The position numbers and the translations under genes were made by a program. From Erythrobacter sp. (GTDB lineage Bacteria; Pseudomonadota; Alphaproteobacteria; Sphingomonadales; Sphingomonadaceae), in assembly GCF_030066995.1 (NCBI RefSeq), contig NZ_JASJAP010000004.1:248001-312000 (forward strand): a DNA stretch of 64,000 bases, written 5' to 3'. This document shows, one piece after another, positions 1 through 8,804 of this stretch. The first letter of the stretch is position 1, and each line of letters starts with the position of its first letter. The notes beneath the pieces are model-generated. The model saw only the letters and a list, made by a program, of their open reading frames with translations, did no database searches and was not told the DNA's origin.

Positions 1-740
1 TCATCGACCGGAAGCGAAGCGGACCATGTGTAATAGCCGTCCTCGAGAGTGGGCTCGGCCACCGACCCGTCGCCAAGCCTCACGCGCGAGACCTCCAGAT
101 CGACTGGCCATGAGACGCTGACCCGACCATCCTCCAAGGGAAAGGGTTTGGCCGGGAGTGGCGATTGCCACTGGACGTTCTCTTCCAGCGCCTGATCATC
201 GAGCGAAACCGAATAGGCCAGATGGATGATGTCGCCGACACGGGCTCCGGGGACATTCAAGGTTGCGGTAAGCGAGCCATCAATCAGCCGGGCTTCCAAG
301 CCTTGCTCGCGGCGAAGCACCTCGAACTGCGCTCCATCCGCAAGGAGGTTGATCACCTCGCCTTCGCGGATGATCTCGGCCGAATGGACGATAAGATCGC
401 CCTTGTCGGGAAGCCACTCGGCGGTGAGTGTGCCAAACTGAGTGAGCGCTTGCGGTGTGTCCAGCGCCGCTGCGGTGCTGACGTAAGTCCACAATTCGCC
501 ATCCTCGATGCGCGACTGCTGATCAAGGAGCACAAGCGGGGAGTTGGACGTCCTTCCTTTTTGGACAAGATCAGCTTCCTCGACCCATTCCGGGGCCGGT
601 TGGTAGATGACCTCGTCGCCAGCGAGTGCTGGAATGGGGAGCGCTAGCGCCGAAGCTCCAGAAACGAGGTATGTCACCATAACATGCGGGCGTTCTTGAA
701 GCCGGTTCGATCGTTTTAGTGTCTTCGCAGTCACGCGCAT
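1..740 (-). CDS. DUF3857-domain secreted protein, 3' end beyond window
   Basis: An open frame runs on the minus strand from an ATG at 740 to the window edge without a stop, giving about 246 residues of N-terminal sequence. The start is supported by an AAAGGA ribosome site a few bases upstream. The protein begins with a basic stretch and a hydrophobic, Ala-rich signal-like segment (about residues 20-40). The following wording (a WVEEADL-like strand, then GDIIHLAYSVS and a PLPAKPFPL segment) resembles the DUF3857 domain found in periplasmic proteins that often carry a C-terminal transglutaminase-like domain. The transglutaminase part would lie outside the window. Its biochemical role is not known. 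It lies downstream of the polysaccharide operon but is separated from it by a terminator, so it is probably its own transcript. Confidence 0.75.
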   Translation of the reverse strand, partial: MRVTAKTLKRSNRLQERPHVMVTYLVSGASALALPIPALAGDEVIYQPAPEWVEEADLVQKGRTSNSPLVLLDQQSRIEDGELWTYVSTAAALDTPQALTQFGTLTAEWLPDKGDLIVHSAEIIREGEVINLLADGAQFEVLRREQGLEARLIDGSLTATLNVPGARVGDIIHLAYSVSLDDQALEENVQWQSPLPAKPFPLEDGRVSVSWPVDLEVSRVRLGDGSVAEPTLEDGYYTWSASLPVD

Positions 741-1087
741 CGCGTTGTCCTTTGGCTCAGCATGAATACCCTGTTTGGCATCGCAGATCTAAATCCGACA
801 AAAATCAGAGAGATTTCATAACGATTGCACAAGACCTTTTGGATCGTCTTGTGCCGATCGGGTCGTCTTGGCATGGAGCAGTCCAGGATGAGTAAACGCC
901 CCACAAACCGATTATGGATTGCCGGCGTGGTCGATATTCGTCGCCGAAGCCACCCGCCTGCTCGATTGTGGAGAAGGAACGCGTGCTTGCCCGATCCGAA
1001 AGCTGCGATGACGCGCAAATCGCCGATAAGCCCTGCATTCTGGGCCGACGTCGGATGGCTCGCGCCAGCAAAAATGCAAGTGTTCCG
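741..1087. other. intergenic region upstream of the DUF3857 gene
   Basis: No convincing gene was found here. Several open frames exist on both strands, but they read through the terminator at 1088-1116 or have no recognisable domain. The region should hold the promoter of the minus-strand DUF3857 gene and contains the perfect inverted repeat at 827-854. Confidence 0.5.
827..854. promoter_or_regulatory. perfect 9-bp inverted repeat, candidate operator
   Basis: GCACAAGAC at 827-835 is matched by its exact reverse complement GTCTTGTGC at 846-854, with 10 bp between. The site lies about 87 bp upstream of the DUF3857 start codon at 740. Arm length and spacing suit a dimeric transcription factor. 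A short RNA hairpin is the alternative, but no T-run follows it on either strand. Confidence 0.45.
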
Positions 1088-1116
1088 AAAAAAAGGCCCC
1101 GCCCTGGGGCGGAGCC
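1088..1116 (-). terminator. Rho-independent terminator
   Basis: Read on the minus strand, GGCTCCGCCC is followed by a very short loop, then GGGCGGGGCC and seven T residues. This is a strong intrinsic terminator. It marks the end of the transcript that comes down through the polysaccharide export gene at 1492 and the small frames at 1125-1471. Confidence 0.85.
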
Positions 1117-1264
1117 ATAAAGTCTCAGAACCCGCTATCAAAAACGTGGCTCTCTGGGTCGTAAGCCAGGTTATAGGCGTGGTGATTGACCAGGCGATGA
1201 ACCATCAAGACAAAGACGGGGTTAACAGCCGTCTTTTCCTCAGCGGCTGGTGAAACGTCCCCTT

Positions 1265-1471
1265 CTAGCCGAAGAACTCGGGTGTCATGTCCTCGATGCT
1301 CATCGCAGCCGGGGCGGATGGCGGGTTGGGGGCGGCGGCGTAAGCGGTGGCGGATGGGCTGGCCGCGAGCTTGTCGGGCGCGGGCGCTTCCTGCGCGGTT
1401 GTGAACCAGACGTTCCGCCGTTGACAGCCGCGTTGGCGCTCCGGACTGCCGCTCTCCCGCGGCAAACCCAC
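1265..1471 (-). CDS. short hypothetical protein ending in MTPEFFG
   Basis: This 68-codon frame begins at a GTG just after the stop of the export lipoprotein gene and has the strong G/C third-position bias of true genes here, especially in its last 35 codons. The product is Pro/Ala-rich and ends SIEDMTPEFFG. A similar ending, AIDYMTPELVG, occurs before a stop at 19147. A second minus-strand frame continues below it to a TGA at 1125-1127, only 9 bases before the terminator, and ends AYDPESHVFDSGF; it has weaker codon bias. The two frames may be pieces of one decayed gene. No ribosome site or known domain was recognised. Confidence 0.3.
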   Translation of the reverse strand: MGLPRESGSPERQRGCQRRNVWFTTAQEAPAPDKLAASPSATAYAAAPNPPSAPAAMSIEDMTPEFFG

Positions 1472-1491
1472 AAGCTCAGCGATGGCCGTCC

Positions 1492-2706
1492 CTACTGGCT
1501 GTTGAGCGCGTTGGACGTGGCGACGATGGTGAACGCGGCGCTTGCAATGGTGGAGAGGAAGCGTTCCAGCTCCACGCCAGGCGCGGTCGCGATGTAGAGC
1601 ACGTCGCCATCCTGCATCATGAAATCCTGCATCGCGAAAAGGCTCTGCGCGTCGGTCATGCGCAGGCTGTAGACGACAGGCACGCGGCCATCAGCCGTGG
1701 TCGGCGCGTCCGCCCCAACCAGCGGATCAACCGCGTCGGAGGGTTCCATGCGAAAGACGAAAACGCCTTTGACGTTGGCGCGCGTCTCATTGAGGCCGCC
1801 CACACGGCCCAGAGCTTCCGCTAGGCTGATACCGCGGCTTTCGAACGGCACCTCAGCGTTGGCCTTGACCGCGCCAAGCGCCACGAAGCTGTACGGCTGG
1901 TGCTGGAGCGTGATCACATCGTCGGGCCGCAAGCCGATGTTCTGGGTCGGATCGGCGATCACGTTTTCGAGCGGCATCGCCGCCTGAACGGAGCCGCGCG
2001 CCACTTGGATTGTGGATTGCTCGATCGCTTTGCTCGCCCCACCGGCGTTTGCCAGCGCGTCAAGCACGCGCTCCCCGCGCGCGGACAGGACCATCCGCCC
2101 GCTTTGCGCCACTTCGCCGAGCACGGTGACCGTCCGGGTCTCGTTCTGGACCAGCCGCACCAGCGCCTGCGGGTCGTTGGCTCGGCCCGCGAGGCGCGAG
2201 ACGATGATCGCCTCGATCTCGTCAGGGCGCAGCCCAGCAACCGTAATCCGGCCAACAAAGGGGACCGTGACCTTGCCGTCCTCGCCCACCTGCTGTTGCG
2301 GAATCTCGGCGGTGCTGGACACGTCCATCGCGCCAGCCAGCTGTACACCCGCAGGCGCCGCTCCGAACAACACCGCCGGGGGCGCCTCCCAGATCCCGAT
2401 ATCCAAGATGTCCCCCGGCCCGACAATCGTCGGCGACACGCTGGATTCGCCAAACACTTGCGCAAAGGTGGTCGAGGCCTTGTGCGCGTTGAGCCGCTGA
2501 TTGACCCGGCCGTTGAGCTCGACCACCTGGATCGCGGTTCCCGCAACCCCGTCTTCGACGCTTCCACGGATGCCCCCGGCCGACGGCCCCGCGCCGCCCA
2601 AAGTCGTGCAGCCAGTGACCGCCATGGCGACGAGCAAGGTCAGGCTCATGCGCCAAAGGGTACGTTGGCGTGATGGGGGGTTCAATCGTGCGTTTGCGTT
2701 CGGCAT
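1492..2706 (-). CDS. outer-membrane polysaccharide export lipoprotein (Wza/BexD-like)
   Basis: This 404-residue lipoprotein starts with a signal peptide ending in the lipobox VTGC (around residue 33). A Poly_export domain follows at about residues 85-190 (GPGDILDIGIWE), then SLBB-type beta-grasp domains (VTVLGEVAQSGRM and YSFVALGAVKANAEV). The family forms the outer-membrane channel through which capsular or exopolysaccharide leaves the cell. The short BexD/CtrA-like length and the neighbouring KpsE, KpsM and KpsT homologues point to ABC-transporter-dependent (group 2/3) export rather than the Wzy pathway. It is the last large gene of the operon, 24 bp after a glycosyltransferase. Confidence 0.9.
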   Translation of the reverse strand: MPNANARLNPPSRQRTLWRMSLTLLVAMAVTGCTTLGGAGPSAGGIRGSVEDGVAGTAIQVVELNGRVNQRLNAHKASTTFAQVFGESSVSPTIVGPGDILDIGIWEAPPAVLFGAAPAGVQLAGAMDVSSTAEIPQQQVGEDGKVTVPFVGRITVAGLRPDEIEAIIVSRLAGRANDPQALVRLVQNETRTVTVLGEVAQSGRMVLSARGERVLDALANAGGASKAIEQSTIQVARGSVQAAMPLENVIADPTQNIGLRPDDVITLQHQPYSFVALGAVKANAEVPFESRGISLAEALGRVGGLNETRANVKGVFVFRMEPSDAVDPLVGADAPTTADGRVPVVYSLRMTDAQSLFAMQDFMMQDGDVLYIATAPGVELERFLSTIASAAFTIVATSNALNSQ

Positions 2707-2730
2707 TGCAGTGTCCTTGGCCCGGTCGGG

Positions 2731-4041
2731 CTAGAGATATCGGTCATACACGGCCTTGAGCTGCGCGCGGTACGCATCGGGGCTGAACCGCGCTGCCTGA
2801 GCGAGGCCGCGCTTCGCGTATTCCTGCCGCATCGCTTCATCGGCGTCGATCGCGCGGATAGCCTGTGTCAGGCCGGCCGTGTCGTAGGGGTCGACCGCAT
2901 AGGCCGCCTCGCCCGTCACCTCGGGCAGCGACGAGGTGTTCGAGCAAATTACGGGCGTGCCAAGCAGCATGGCTTCGAGCGCGGGCAGGCCAAACCCTTC
3001 GTAGAGCGAGGGGAACAGGGCCGCGCGCGCGCCGCGAATAAGGCTGACCAGCAAGGGGAACGAGGCGTAGGGCAATTGCACAACTCGCTTTCGCGCGCCA
3101 CGCCGACGCTCGATGCTTCCATGGAGCGTCTGTGTGTCGCCCAAGAGCTTCAATTCCTGTTCCGACTTCCACGCTTGCGCGCCAACCATGACCAGGGGCG
3201 TGTCGATCTGCGAAGACAAATAGGCCTCGATCATCCGCCCGATGTTCTTCTTGGGCTCAAGCGAGCCCCAGAACAGGAAGTATCCCTTGTAATCAATCCC
3301 GGTCAGCCCTTCGACCTCGCGCGCCACCTGATCTTCGGGCTTGTTGCGGTACTTTTCCGGAATGCTGACCGATTGATACGTGTTGGTGATCCGCTCGGGC
3401 GCGATCCCGACCAGCTCGACAAGATCGCGCTTCGAGTTTTCCGAGACCGTGACGAAATGCGCGGCCTTCTTGTCGAGCTGCTGAAGCAGGCGCAGATAGC
3501 GGCGCTTGTGATCAAGCGTGGTATAGGGAAGCCGGAGCGGCACGACATCGTGGAGGGTGTAAATGTTCGGGCGACCCTTGACCCAGAGCGGGATCGGATA
3601 AGTCCAGTGCGCCAGATCGGGCTTCTCTTGCAGGCGTATGGTCGACGGCCGCTGCCACAGCTTGAACGCGCTCTGCGCGCGGGCAAACAGGTCGGGCGAA
3701 TTGAACAGGCGATCGTAATGCGGGAGGCGTGAGGCAAAAGTTCGGGTAATGACCCGCCCGGTCACGGGGACCGGTTTTGCTCGAAAGGTAAGCGGGCCGT
3801 GTATCGCCTGCTGGATCTGCTCCAGTATTTCGAGGATGCGGATGCGCTCCTCGCCGCCGCCATCGAAGAAATAGATCTCGCTCAGAAGGTCATCGCGCGT
3901 CGTGCTCATGCGATTGCCGTAGAGCACGTCCACCCGATGCCCGAGATGACCGATCTCGTAGCTGAGATTGCGCGCGTAGGTCGCAACGCCCGTGCCCTTT
4001 TCGAGCCCGAGATTGTAGCCATCGATGAGAAGCCGGGCCAT
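2731..4041 (-). CDS. glycosyltransferase family 4 (group 1)
   Basis: This 436-residue cytoplasmic GT-B glycosyltransferase has an N-terminal Rossmann domain beginning [20 protein letters not shown], and a C-terminal donor-binding domain with [14 protein letters not shown] and [16 protein letters not shown], the classic EX7E region of GT4 enzymes. It is expected to be a retaining enzyme that adds one nucleotide-activated sugar to the surface glycan; the donor cannot be told from sequence. The gene starts 6 bp after the methyltransferase stop and is followed by the export lipoprotein gene, so it belongs to the same operon. Confidence 0.88.
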   Translation of the reverse strand: MARLLIDGYNLGLEKGTGVATYARNLSYEIGHLGHRVDVLYGNRMSTTRDDLLSEIYFFDGGGEERIRILEILEQIQQAIHGPLTFRAKPVPVTGRVITRTFASRLPHYDRLFNSPDLFARAQSAFKLWQRPSTIRLQEKPDLAHWTYPIPLWVKGRPNIYTLHDVVPLRLPYTTLDHKRRYLRLLQQLDKKAAHFVTVSENSKRDLVELVGIAPERITNTYQSVSIPEKYRNKPEDQVAREVEGLTGIDYKGYFLFWGSLEPKKNIGRMIEAYLSSQIDTPLVMVGAQAWKSEQELKLLGDTQTLHGSIERRRGARKRVVQLPYASFPLLVSLIRGARAALFPSLYEGFGLPALEAMLLGTPVICSNTSSLPEVTGEAAYAVDPYDTAGLTQAIRAIDADEAMRQEYAKRGLAQAARFSPDAYRAQLKAVYDRYL

Positions 4042-4047
4042 TGCGGT

Positions 4048-4980
4048 TTAGGTTTCCGCCTTGGTTTGTCCGTGGGTCGCAGCGGATGCAGCCTCGTCAT
4101 CTGTCAGAGGAGACTTGCGCACGATCAGGCCAAACGAAGTGGTGATCCAATTCTCGAATTGCAGCTTGAGATGGGGGTCTCTGCTGTAAGGCGGCACATC
4201 CACGTGTTTGTCCAGCGGTTGCTCTCCAAGATTGAAGTTGAGCTCCATAGAGGCGCCCTGCTCTGCAAGGCGCTGCTGCAACCAAAGAAGATCGCGCTTG
4301 CGAAAGAGCACGGTGCTGTTGTTGTCGAGCGTGTCTGTGTTCGATGTACAGTTGAACTCGGTTGTGTGCACCGCGACGCCGCCGGGCTTCAGGCAGCGCA
4401 CGGAATTCATCACGAATTCAAGCCCCTGCGCAATCGAACCGAGATGCTCGAACGCGCAAGCGGACCAGCAAAAGTCAAAATGACCGTCAAGCTCCGGGGC
4501 GATCGCGTTCATATCCATGAAACGGAATTCGACGAGCTTGTCGAAACTCTCCGGATCGCAAATTCCCCTTTCGTTCAGCGCTTCTTTTGACTGCGCGTGC
4601 TGTGCGGTCTCGACCCAGCCGGCATCGGCCGCTTCCGCAGGCTCCAGGTCGGTTGCGAGCACCGACACACCGTGACTGGCAAACAACGCAGCCAAAGGTT
4701 CCTGGCCGACGCCAAAGCCAAGCGCCCGCTTGCCCTCGGTCATCATGCCGCGCGTCTTGAGAGCCTGGAGAATGTAGCAGAATTCCCACTGCTTGCGGTG
4801 CCTGCGCGGTTCTTCGCGAATGGCGCCACACCATCGTGAATAATGGGGCTCGAGGAACTGGTTCTGCGTGCAGCTCTGGGAGACGGGTTGCCACAAGGTC
4901 GGCTCTGGATGGGTCGTGTCGCTTTCGCTCAACGCTGCCGGAGCGCGGTCTTTGAATCGATTGAGAAAAGATTTGATCAT
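4048..4980 (-). CDS. class I SAM-dependent methyltransferase, glycan locus
   Basis: This is a 310-residue protein with a Rossmann methyltransferase core. GFGVGQEPLAALFASHG is the SAM-binding motif I, TDLEPAEA the acidic end of strand 2, DFCWSACAFEHLG the post-II motif, and LKPGGVAVHTTEFN a typical strand-5 turn. The open frame could begin at 5025, but the ATG at 4980 shares an ATGA overlap with the stop of the preceding ABC ATPase gene, the usual coupling in this operon, so 4980 was chosen. It probably O- or N-methylates a sugar or chain terminus of the exported glycan, which in ABC-dependent systems can act as a termination signal; that role is inference. Confidence 0.82.
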   Translation of the reverse strand: MIKSFLNRFKDRAPAALSESDTTHPEPTLWQPVSQSCTQNQFLEPHYSRWCGAIREEPRRHRKQWEFCYILQALKTRGMMTEGKRALGFGVGQEPLAALFASHGVSVLATDLEPAEAADAGWVETAQHAQSKEALNERGICDPESFDKLVEFRFMDMNAIAPELDGHFDFCWSACAFEHLGSIAQGLEFVMNSVRCLKPGGVAVHTTEFNCTSNTDTLDNNSTVLFRKRDLLWLQQRLAEQGASMELNFNLGEQPLDKHVDVPPYSRDPHLKLQFENWITTSFGLIVRKSPLTDDEAASAATHGQTKAET

Positions 4981-5675
4981 GCCGTCGATACCTGCAATTC
5001 CATCCAACCGGGGGGAGGCTTCCACCCGATGAGTTTCTTAAAATCCGCATAAGCAACTTCGAAGTCGTCGTAGAGGGCGAGCTTGCCATCGTGCAGCACG
5101 CCCCAGCGGTTGCAATGATCGCGCACATAAGCAGCGTCGTGCGAGATGATGATCATCGCCCGATCCCCCCGCTTCTCGAACAATTCGTAGTTGCACCGGT
5201 CATGAAAGCGCGCATCGCCGACCGCGCTGATCTCGTCGATCAGGAAACAATCAAACTCGATGATCATCGAAATCGCGAAGGCGAGACGTGCCCGCATGCC
5301 GGAAGAATAGGTCATCACCGGTTCGCGCAGATACGGACCGAGCTCAGCGAATTGCTCAACAAAGGCGATGTTGCGTTCAAAGTCCTGTCGGTAAACGCGG
5401 CTGATAAAGGCCACGTTGTCAAAACCGGTCAGCTGATGCTGAAAGGCGCCCCCGAAAGCAAGCGGCCAGGATACGGACATGGAGGTCTCGATGGTGCCCG
5501 CCGTTGGGCGCTCGGCTCCGCTGATAAGCCGGATCATGGTGGATTTTCCGGCGCCGTTGCGGCCCAGAATACCGAGACGATCTCCCATCGCCAGATCGAA
5601 ACTGACGCCGTCGAGGACAAGGTTGTCATCGAACCGGGTGCGGTAAACCTTGCGAAGGTCGCGAACGCGCATCAT
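4977..5675 (-). CDS. kpsT: polysaccharide ABC exporter ATPase (KpsT/BexA-like)
   Basis: This 232-residue cytoplasmic ATPase has Walker A GRNGAGKST, the signature YSSGMRARLAFA and Walker B FLIDEISAVGDA followed by the H-loop ISHD. The short length and the SSGM signature match the KpsT/BexA/CtrD group that powers capsule export. It starts in an ATGATG overlap with the stop of the permease gene and ends in an ATGA overlap with the methyltransferase gene. No C-terminal carbohydrate-binding (Wzt-type) extension is present, so substrate choice is not made by this subunit. Confidence 0.92.
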   Translation of the reverse strand: MMRVRDLRKVYRTRFDDNLVLDGVSFDLAMGDRLGILGRNGAGKSTMIRLISGAERPTAGTIETSMSVSWPLAFGGAFQHQLTGFDNVAFISRVYRQDFERNIAFVEQFAELGPYLREPVMTYSSGMRARLAFAISMIIEFDCFLIDEISAVGDARFHDRCNYELFEKRGDRAMIIISHDAAYVRDHCNRWGVLHDGKLALYDDFEVAYADFKKLIGWKPPPGWMELQVSTA

Positions 5676-6511
5676 TCGGGCACCACCCGGCGCGAGACGT
5701 AGCGCAATGCAATGAGTGAAACCACACTCATGACGAGGTTGAAGGGAATGAGATATCCCAGATCGTAAATGGCGCGGGCGCGCGATCCGAAGAAGCCTTC
5801 ACGCACGAATTCGATACCGTGGACGATTGGGATCCACAAGACGATATCCTGCGCAAATTGTGGCAGCGCAACGACGAGAAAAGCGGCGCCTGATAGTGGA
5901 AAGAGAAGGTAGGAGAACGGGTGCCACAGCTTATCGACAAGCTCGCTCATATGCGACAACGCCCCCAGGCCGATTGCCAGAGCGCACCCGAACCAAGTGA
6001 TCAACAACCAACCGGCAAAGACCTTGAGCACGTCGTCGGGCGGCTCCATCCATTCCGCAGCGATCAGCAGCACCGAAAGCCCCGTAAAGGAGATCGTCGC
6101 GCCGCCAAACTCAAGCAACAGCCGCGCGGTGTATATATCGCCGACCTTGATGTTGCGGTGGTACATCAGCGGAAGATTGGCTTGCAGCGCGCCAATACAG
6201 CGGCCCGGCATGTTGCGCCACAAAAGCACACTCGAATAGCCGGTGAGCGCGAAAGCGACGATGGGCAGATCGCTGCCATGGATCGACTTTGTCGAGGTCC
6301 ACAGGATCGTGACCCCGATGGTGAATATCATCGGCTCAACGAACAGCCACATGAAGCCGATGTTATGGCGCCCATAGCGGGTGAGCATCTCGCGCCGCAA
6401 AAGCGCGTCGATGACCCGGCGCTGGACGCTCAGGCTCTCACCCAGCGAGCGTCCGTACGAAGTGTTGGGCGGGGCGCTGTCTTGCGCATTTTGAGGGACT
6501 TGGCTCGCCAT
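5672..6511 (-). CDS. kpsM: polysaccharide ABC exporter permease (KpsM/BexB-like)
   Basis: This 279-residue ABC-2-type inner-membrane permease has about six membrane segments. The family motif region RREMLTRYGRHNIGFMWLFV lies in the first 50 residues and is typical of KpsM/BexB/CtrC. With the ATPase below it forms the channel that moves the finished polysaccharide across the inner membrane. A longer frame begins upstream, but the ATG at 6511 overlaps the TGA of the KpsE-like gene by one base (TGATG), which fixes the start. Confidence 0.92.
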   Translation of the reverse strand: MASQVPQNAQDSAPPNTSYGRSLGESLSVQRRVIDALLRREMLTRYGRHNIGFMWLFVEPMIFTIGVTILWTSTKSIHGSDLPIVAFALTGYSSVLLWRNMPGRCIGALQANLPLMYHRNIKVGDIYTARLLLEFGGATISFTGLSVLLIAAEWMEPPDDVLKVFAGWLLITWFGCALAIGLGALSHMSELVDKLWHPFSYLLFPLSGAAFLVVALPQFAQDIVLWIPIVHGIEFVREGFFGSRARAIYDLGYLIPFNLVMSVVSLIALRYVSRRVVPE

Positions 6512-7602
6512 CAGTCGCGGTGCTCCCGAACCCCGATAGCCAGCATGGACAAAACACCCCAAGCCAGGAGGCCGAGGAGCACCGTGGCGATGATGCTGCG
6601 CACGCGGCGCGGCTCCATCGGGTAATCGGGCAGGCTGGGCGCGGAGATGAGTTCGAGGTAGGCCTGCTTGCGCCGCGCCTCGGCGCGTGCCTCTTGCAAA
6701 GAGGCTCGGGTGGCGGCCAGCTGCGCCTCGGCAAACTTCGCGTTGACTTCCAACTCCTGAAACTTCGCGATCGCCGAGGAGAGCGAAGCGCGTCCTCCAG
6801 TCAGCTCGCCGCGCGCCTGTTCGATCTCGGCGCGAAGTTGGCTGACCTGGGTTTCGAGGAACGGTATCTGCGAGGCCTCGGGCGTGTAGGTCTTGAGCTG
6901 GCGAAGCCGGGTTTGCGCGGCAATCAGCTCATCCTGAAGCTTCGAAATCATCTGCAAACCGACTTCGGATTGCTGCGCGGGATCCACAATCCCGCTGGTG
7001 TCGCGAAACCGCGCGAGCTCGACCGCGGCTTGCCGCGCCTCGTCCGCCGCCTCTTCCACCTCGCCCTCGGCGATGGCGATCAGATCGCTCTGCGCGCGGC
7101 CCGAGAGACTGTTCACAAGCTCTTCGGCTTGTTTGACCAGACGCGCGTTGATCTCCTGCGCTTCGACCGGATCGAACGCGCTGACGGTGATGGTCAAGAC
7201 CTGGGTGGTTGCGCCTTCGGTCACTTCCAGCTTGTTCTCAAAGTACCGGTAGAACTGCTCGTCGCTCTTGCCGCCCAGCCAACCGAAACGATCGAACCAA
7301 AAGGTATCGTCGCGGGTGTAGGCCGCCTTGATCAGCCCGTCTGTGTTCCCTTGCACAATCGCCTGACGCGACTGCAGATAGGCGATAACCGCATCATTGC
7401 CTTCGTTGCCGGAACCAAAGCCGGTCTGATCGAGGGCGAATTCGAATCCGAAGCTGGGCGCCTGGTCTGGCTTGCGCACCACGATGCGCGATTCGGATAT
7501 GTAGATATCCTCGGCAAAGATTCCGAAATACAGGATCGCGATGATCGTGGGCACGATCAACGTTGCAACCACCAAGGGGTTGAAGATTTTGAGCCGGTCC
7601 AT
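6511..7602 (-). CDS. kpsE: capsule export inner-membrane/periplasmic adaptor (KpsE/BexC-like)
   Basis: This 363-residue protein has one membrane helix at each end (about residues 8-28 and 335-355) and a long periplasmic part rich in Glu, Ala, Gln and Arg that should form coiled coils. This is the layout of the KpsE/BexC/CtrB polysaccharide co-polymerase family, which links the ABC permease to the outer-membrane channel. ATG at 7602 shares a TGATG overlap with the stop of the upstream glycosyltransferase gene. The C-terminal PMEPRRVRS segment before the last helix is the proline-rich motif usual in these proteins. Confidence 0.9.
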   Translation of the reverse strand: MDRLKIFNPLVVATLIVPTIIAILYFGIFAEDIYISESRIVVRKPDQAPSFGFEFALDQTGFGSGNEGNDAVIAYLQSRQAIVQGNTDGLIKAAYTRDDTFWFDRFGWLGGKSDEQFYRYFENKLEVTEGATTQVLTITVSAFDPVEAQEINARLVKQAEELVNSLSGRAQSDLIAIAEGEVEEAADEARQAAVELARFRDTSGIVDPAQQSEVGLQMISKLQDELIAAQTRLRQLKTYTPEASQIPFLETQVSQLRAEIEQARGELTGGRASLSSAIAKFQELEVNAKFAEAQLAATRASLQEARAEARRKQAYLELISAPSLPDYPMEPRRVRSIIATVLLGLLAWGVLSMLAIGVREHRD

Positions 7603-8804
7603 CACGCGGCGAGGCTGCCTTCACACTTGGCCGCGCTTTTCAAACGGAAAGCTTCGACAATCGGCGCAAGCGCTGCAAAATGATCGTCCCAACAGGGCGG
7701 TGCAAAGGGCTTCGGTGTAACCTCGCGCGCCATGTGAGTTTCGATCGCACGACGCCAGGCTTGCGTGTTCCTGGGATCGACCAATTGAGGCACGGCCTGA
7801 CCGATCTCACGAAAGACCGGGATATCGCTGGCAATCACGGGTACACTCATAGCCAGCGCTTCCACCAGCGGGAGGCCGAAGCCTTCGGCAAGGCTGGGCA
7901 AAAGCACGGCGCGGGCGCTCGCCATCAGGCCAGCAAGCTCCGCATCGCTGACGCTTTTGCGCCATTCGATCCGCTTGGCGAGGCGAGGATCATGAAGGAT
8001 CGGCTCGAGGATATCGCCGGTCATCGGCCCCTTTTGTCCCGCGATAACAAGCTTGGGAGCGGCCGCGCCGTGGCGGATGACAAGGTCGCGCCACACCTCG
8101 ATCAGGAGGCGATGGTTCTTGCGCGGTTCTATCGTTCCGACGGTCAGGAAATGCCCAGAGGGCGAGTCCGGCGATGCCGGCGCGGCGCGGCGCTGAGCGT
8201 GCAGGCGCAGGAGCGCTTCTCCCCCCAAGGGCGCCACCAGGGGCGAAGGTCTGGGCAACTCCTCGCGTGCCGCGAAGTCCGCCAGCTCATCGGCCACGGC
8301 GTGGGAGGTGACGACGATCGCGGCGCCGCCGCTGAGCGCCAAGCGCACGCGCCCCAGGTGACGGTTGACCGCGTGCGGGCGCGAAAATTCAGGGTGGGTG
8401 ATCGGGATCAGGTCATGGATCAGATAGACCGCTCGCAGCCCATGGCGCTGAACCCACTGGGTGTGCTGCGGCAAGTCGAAATCAGTGTGGCTGACATTGA
8501 CGTAAGTGCGACCCGCGATCGCCTCATTCGCAAGCGTGTTCATCAGCAGCCTTGGCGCGATCGCCATCAGTTTGGCGCGGAACCCTTCCGATGGCGCAAG
8601 CAGCCGTTCAAAAAGGTCCCGAGAGCCCACCGCGTCGAACACCTTGATGGCGCCGCGGTGCTGGACGACCGCTAGCGCGTTCGACCGGAAGTGGTGCAAA
8701 TAGGCATAGCACACGCGATCGATGCCGGTGGAGCGGCGCTGCGTCCAGCTGCGCGAGACGAGGCGCGTGACGTCGAGCAGAATGTTTGGCTCCTCAGGCA
8801 ACAC
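7602..8804 (-). CDS. glycosyltransferase family 4 (group 1)
   Basis: This enzyme of about 400 residues shows the GT-B/GT4 pattern: LLDVTRLVSRSWTQRRSTGIDRV near the N-terminus (a GIDR turn seen in mannosyl/rhamnosyl-type GT4 enzymes), VGTIEPRKNHRLLIEVW in the middle and PSLAEGFGLPLVEALAMSVP as the donor-site EX7E region. The start was placed at a GTG at 8804 because an AAGGTGAG ribosome site lies just upstream; a GTG at 8813 is possible, while the longer frame to 8945 would overlap the nucleotidyltransferase gene by 150 bp. It overlaps that gene by about 10 bp and couples to the KpsE-like gene, so it is a core operon member. Confidence 0.86.
   Translation of the reverse strand: MLPEEPNILLDVTRLVSRSWTQRRSTGIDRVCYAYLHHFRSNALAVVQHRGAIKVFDAVGSRDLFERLLAPSEGFRAKLMAIAPRLLMNTLANEAIAGRTYVNVSHTDFDLPQHTQWVQRHGLRAVYLIHDLIPITHPEFSRPHAVNRHLGRVRLALSGGAAIVVTSHAVADELADFAAREELPRPSPLVAPLGGEALLRLHAQRRAAPASPDSPSGHFLTVGTIEPRKNHRLLIEVWRDLVIRHGAAAPKLVIAGQKGPMTGDILEPILHDPRLAKRIEWRKSVSDAELAGLMASARAVLLPSLAEGFGLPLVEALAMSVPVIASDIPVFREIGQAVPQLVDPRNTQAWRRAIETHMAREVTPKPFAPPCWDDHFAALAPIVEAFRLKSAAKCEGSLAA

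Noticed and set aside
825..1253. 142-codon plus-strand open frame in the left intergenic region
   Set aside because: It runs through the strong minus-strand terminator and has no domain, ribosome site or codon bias.
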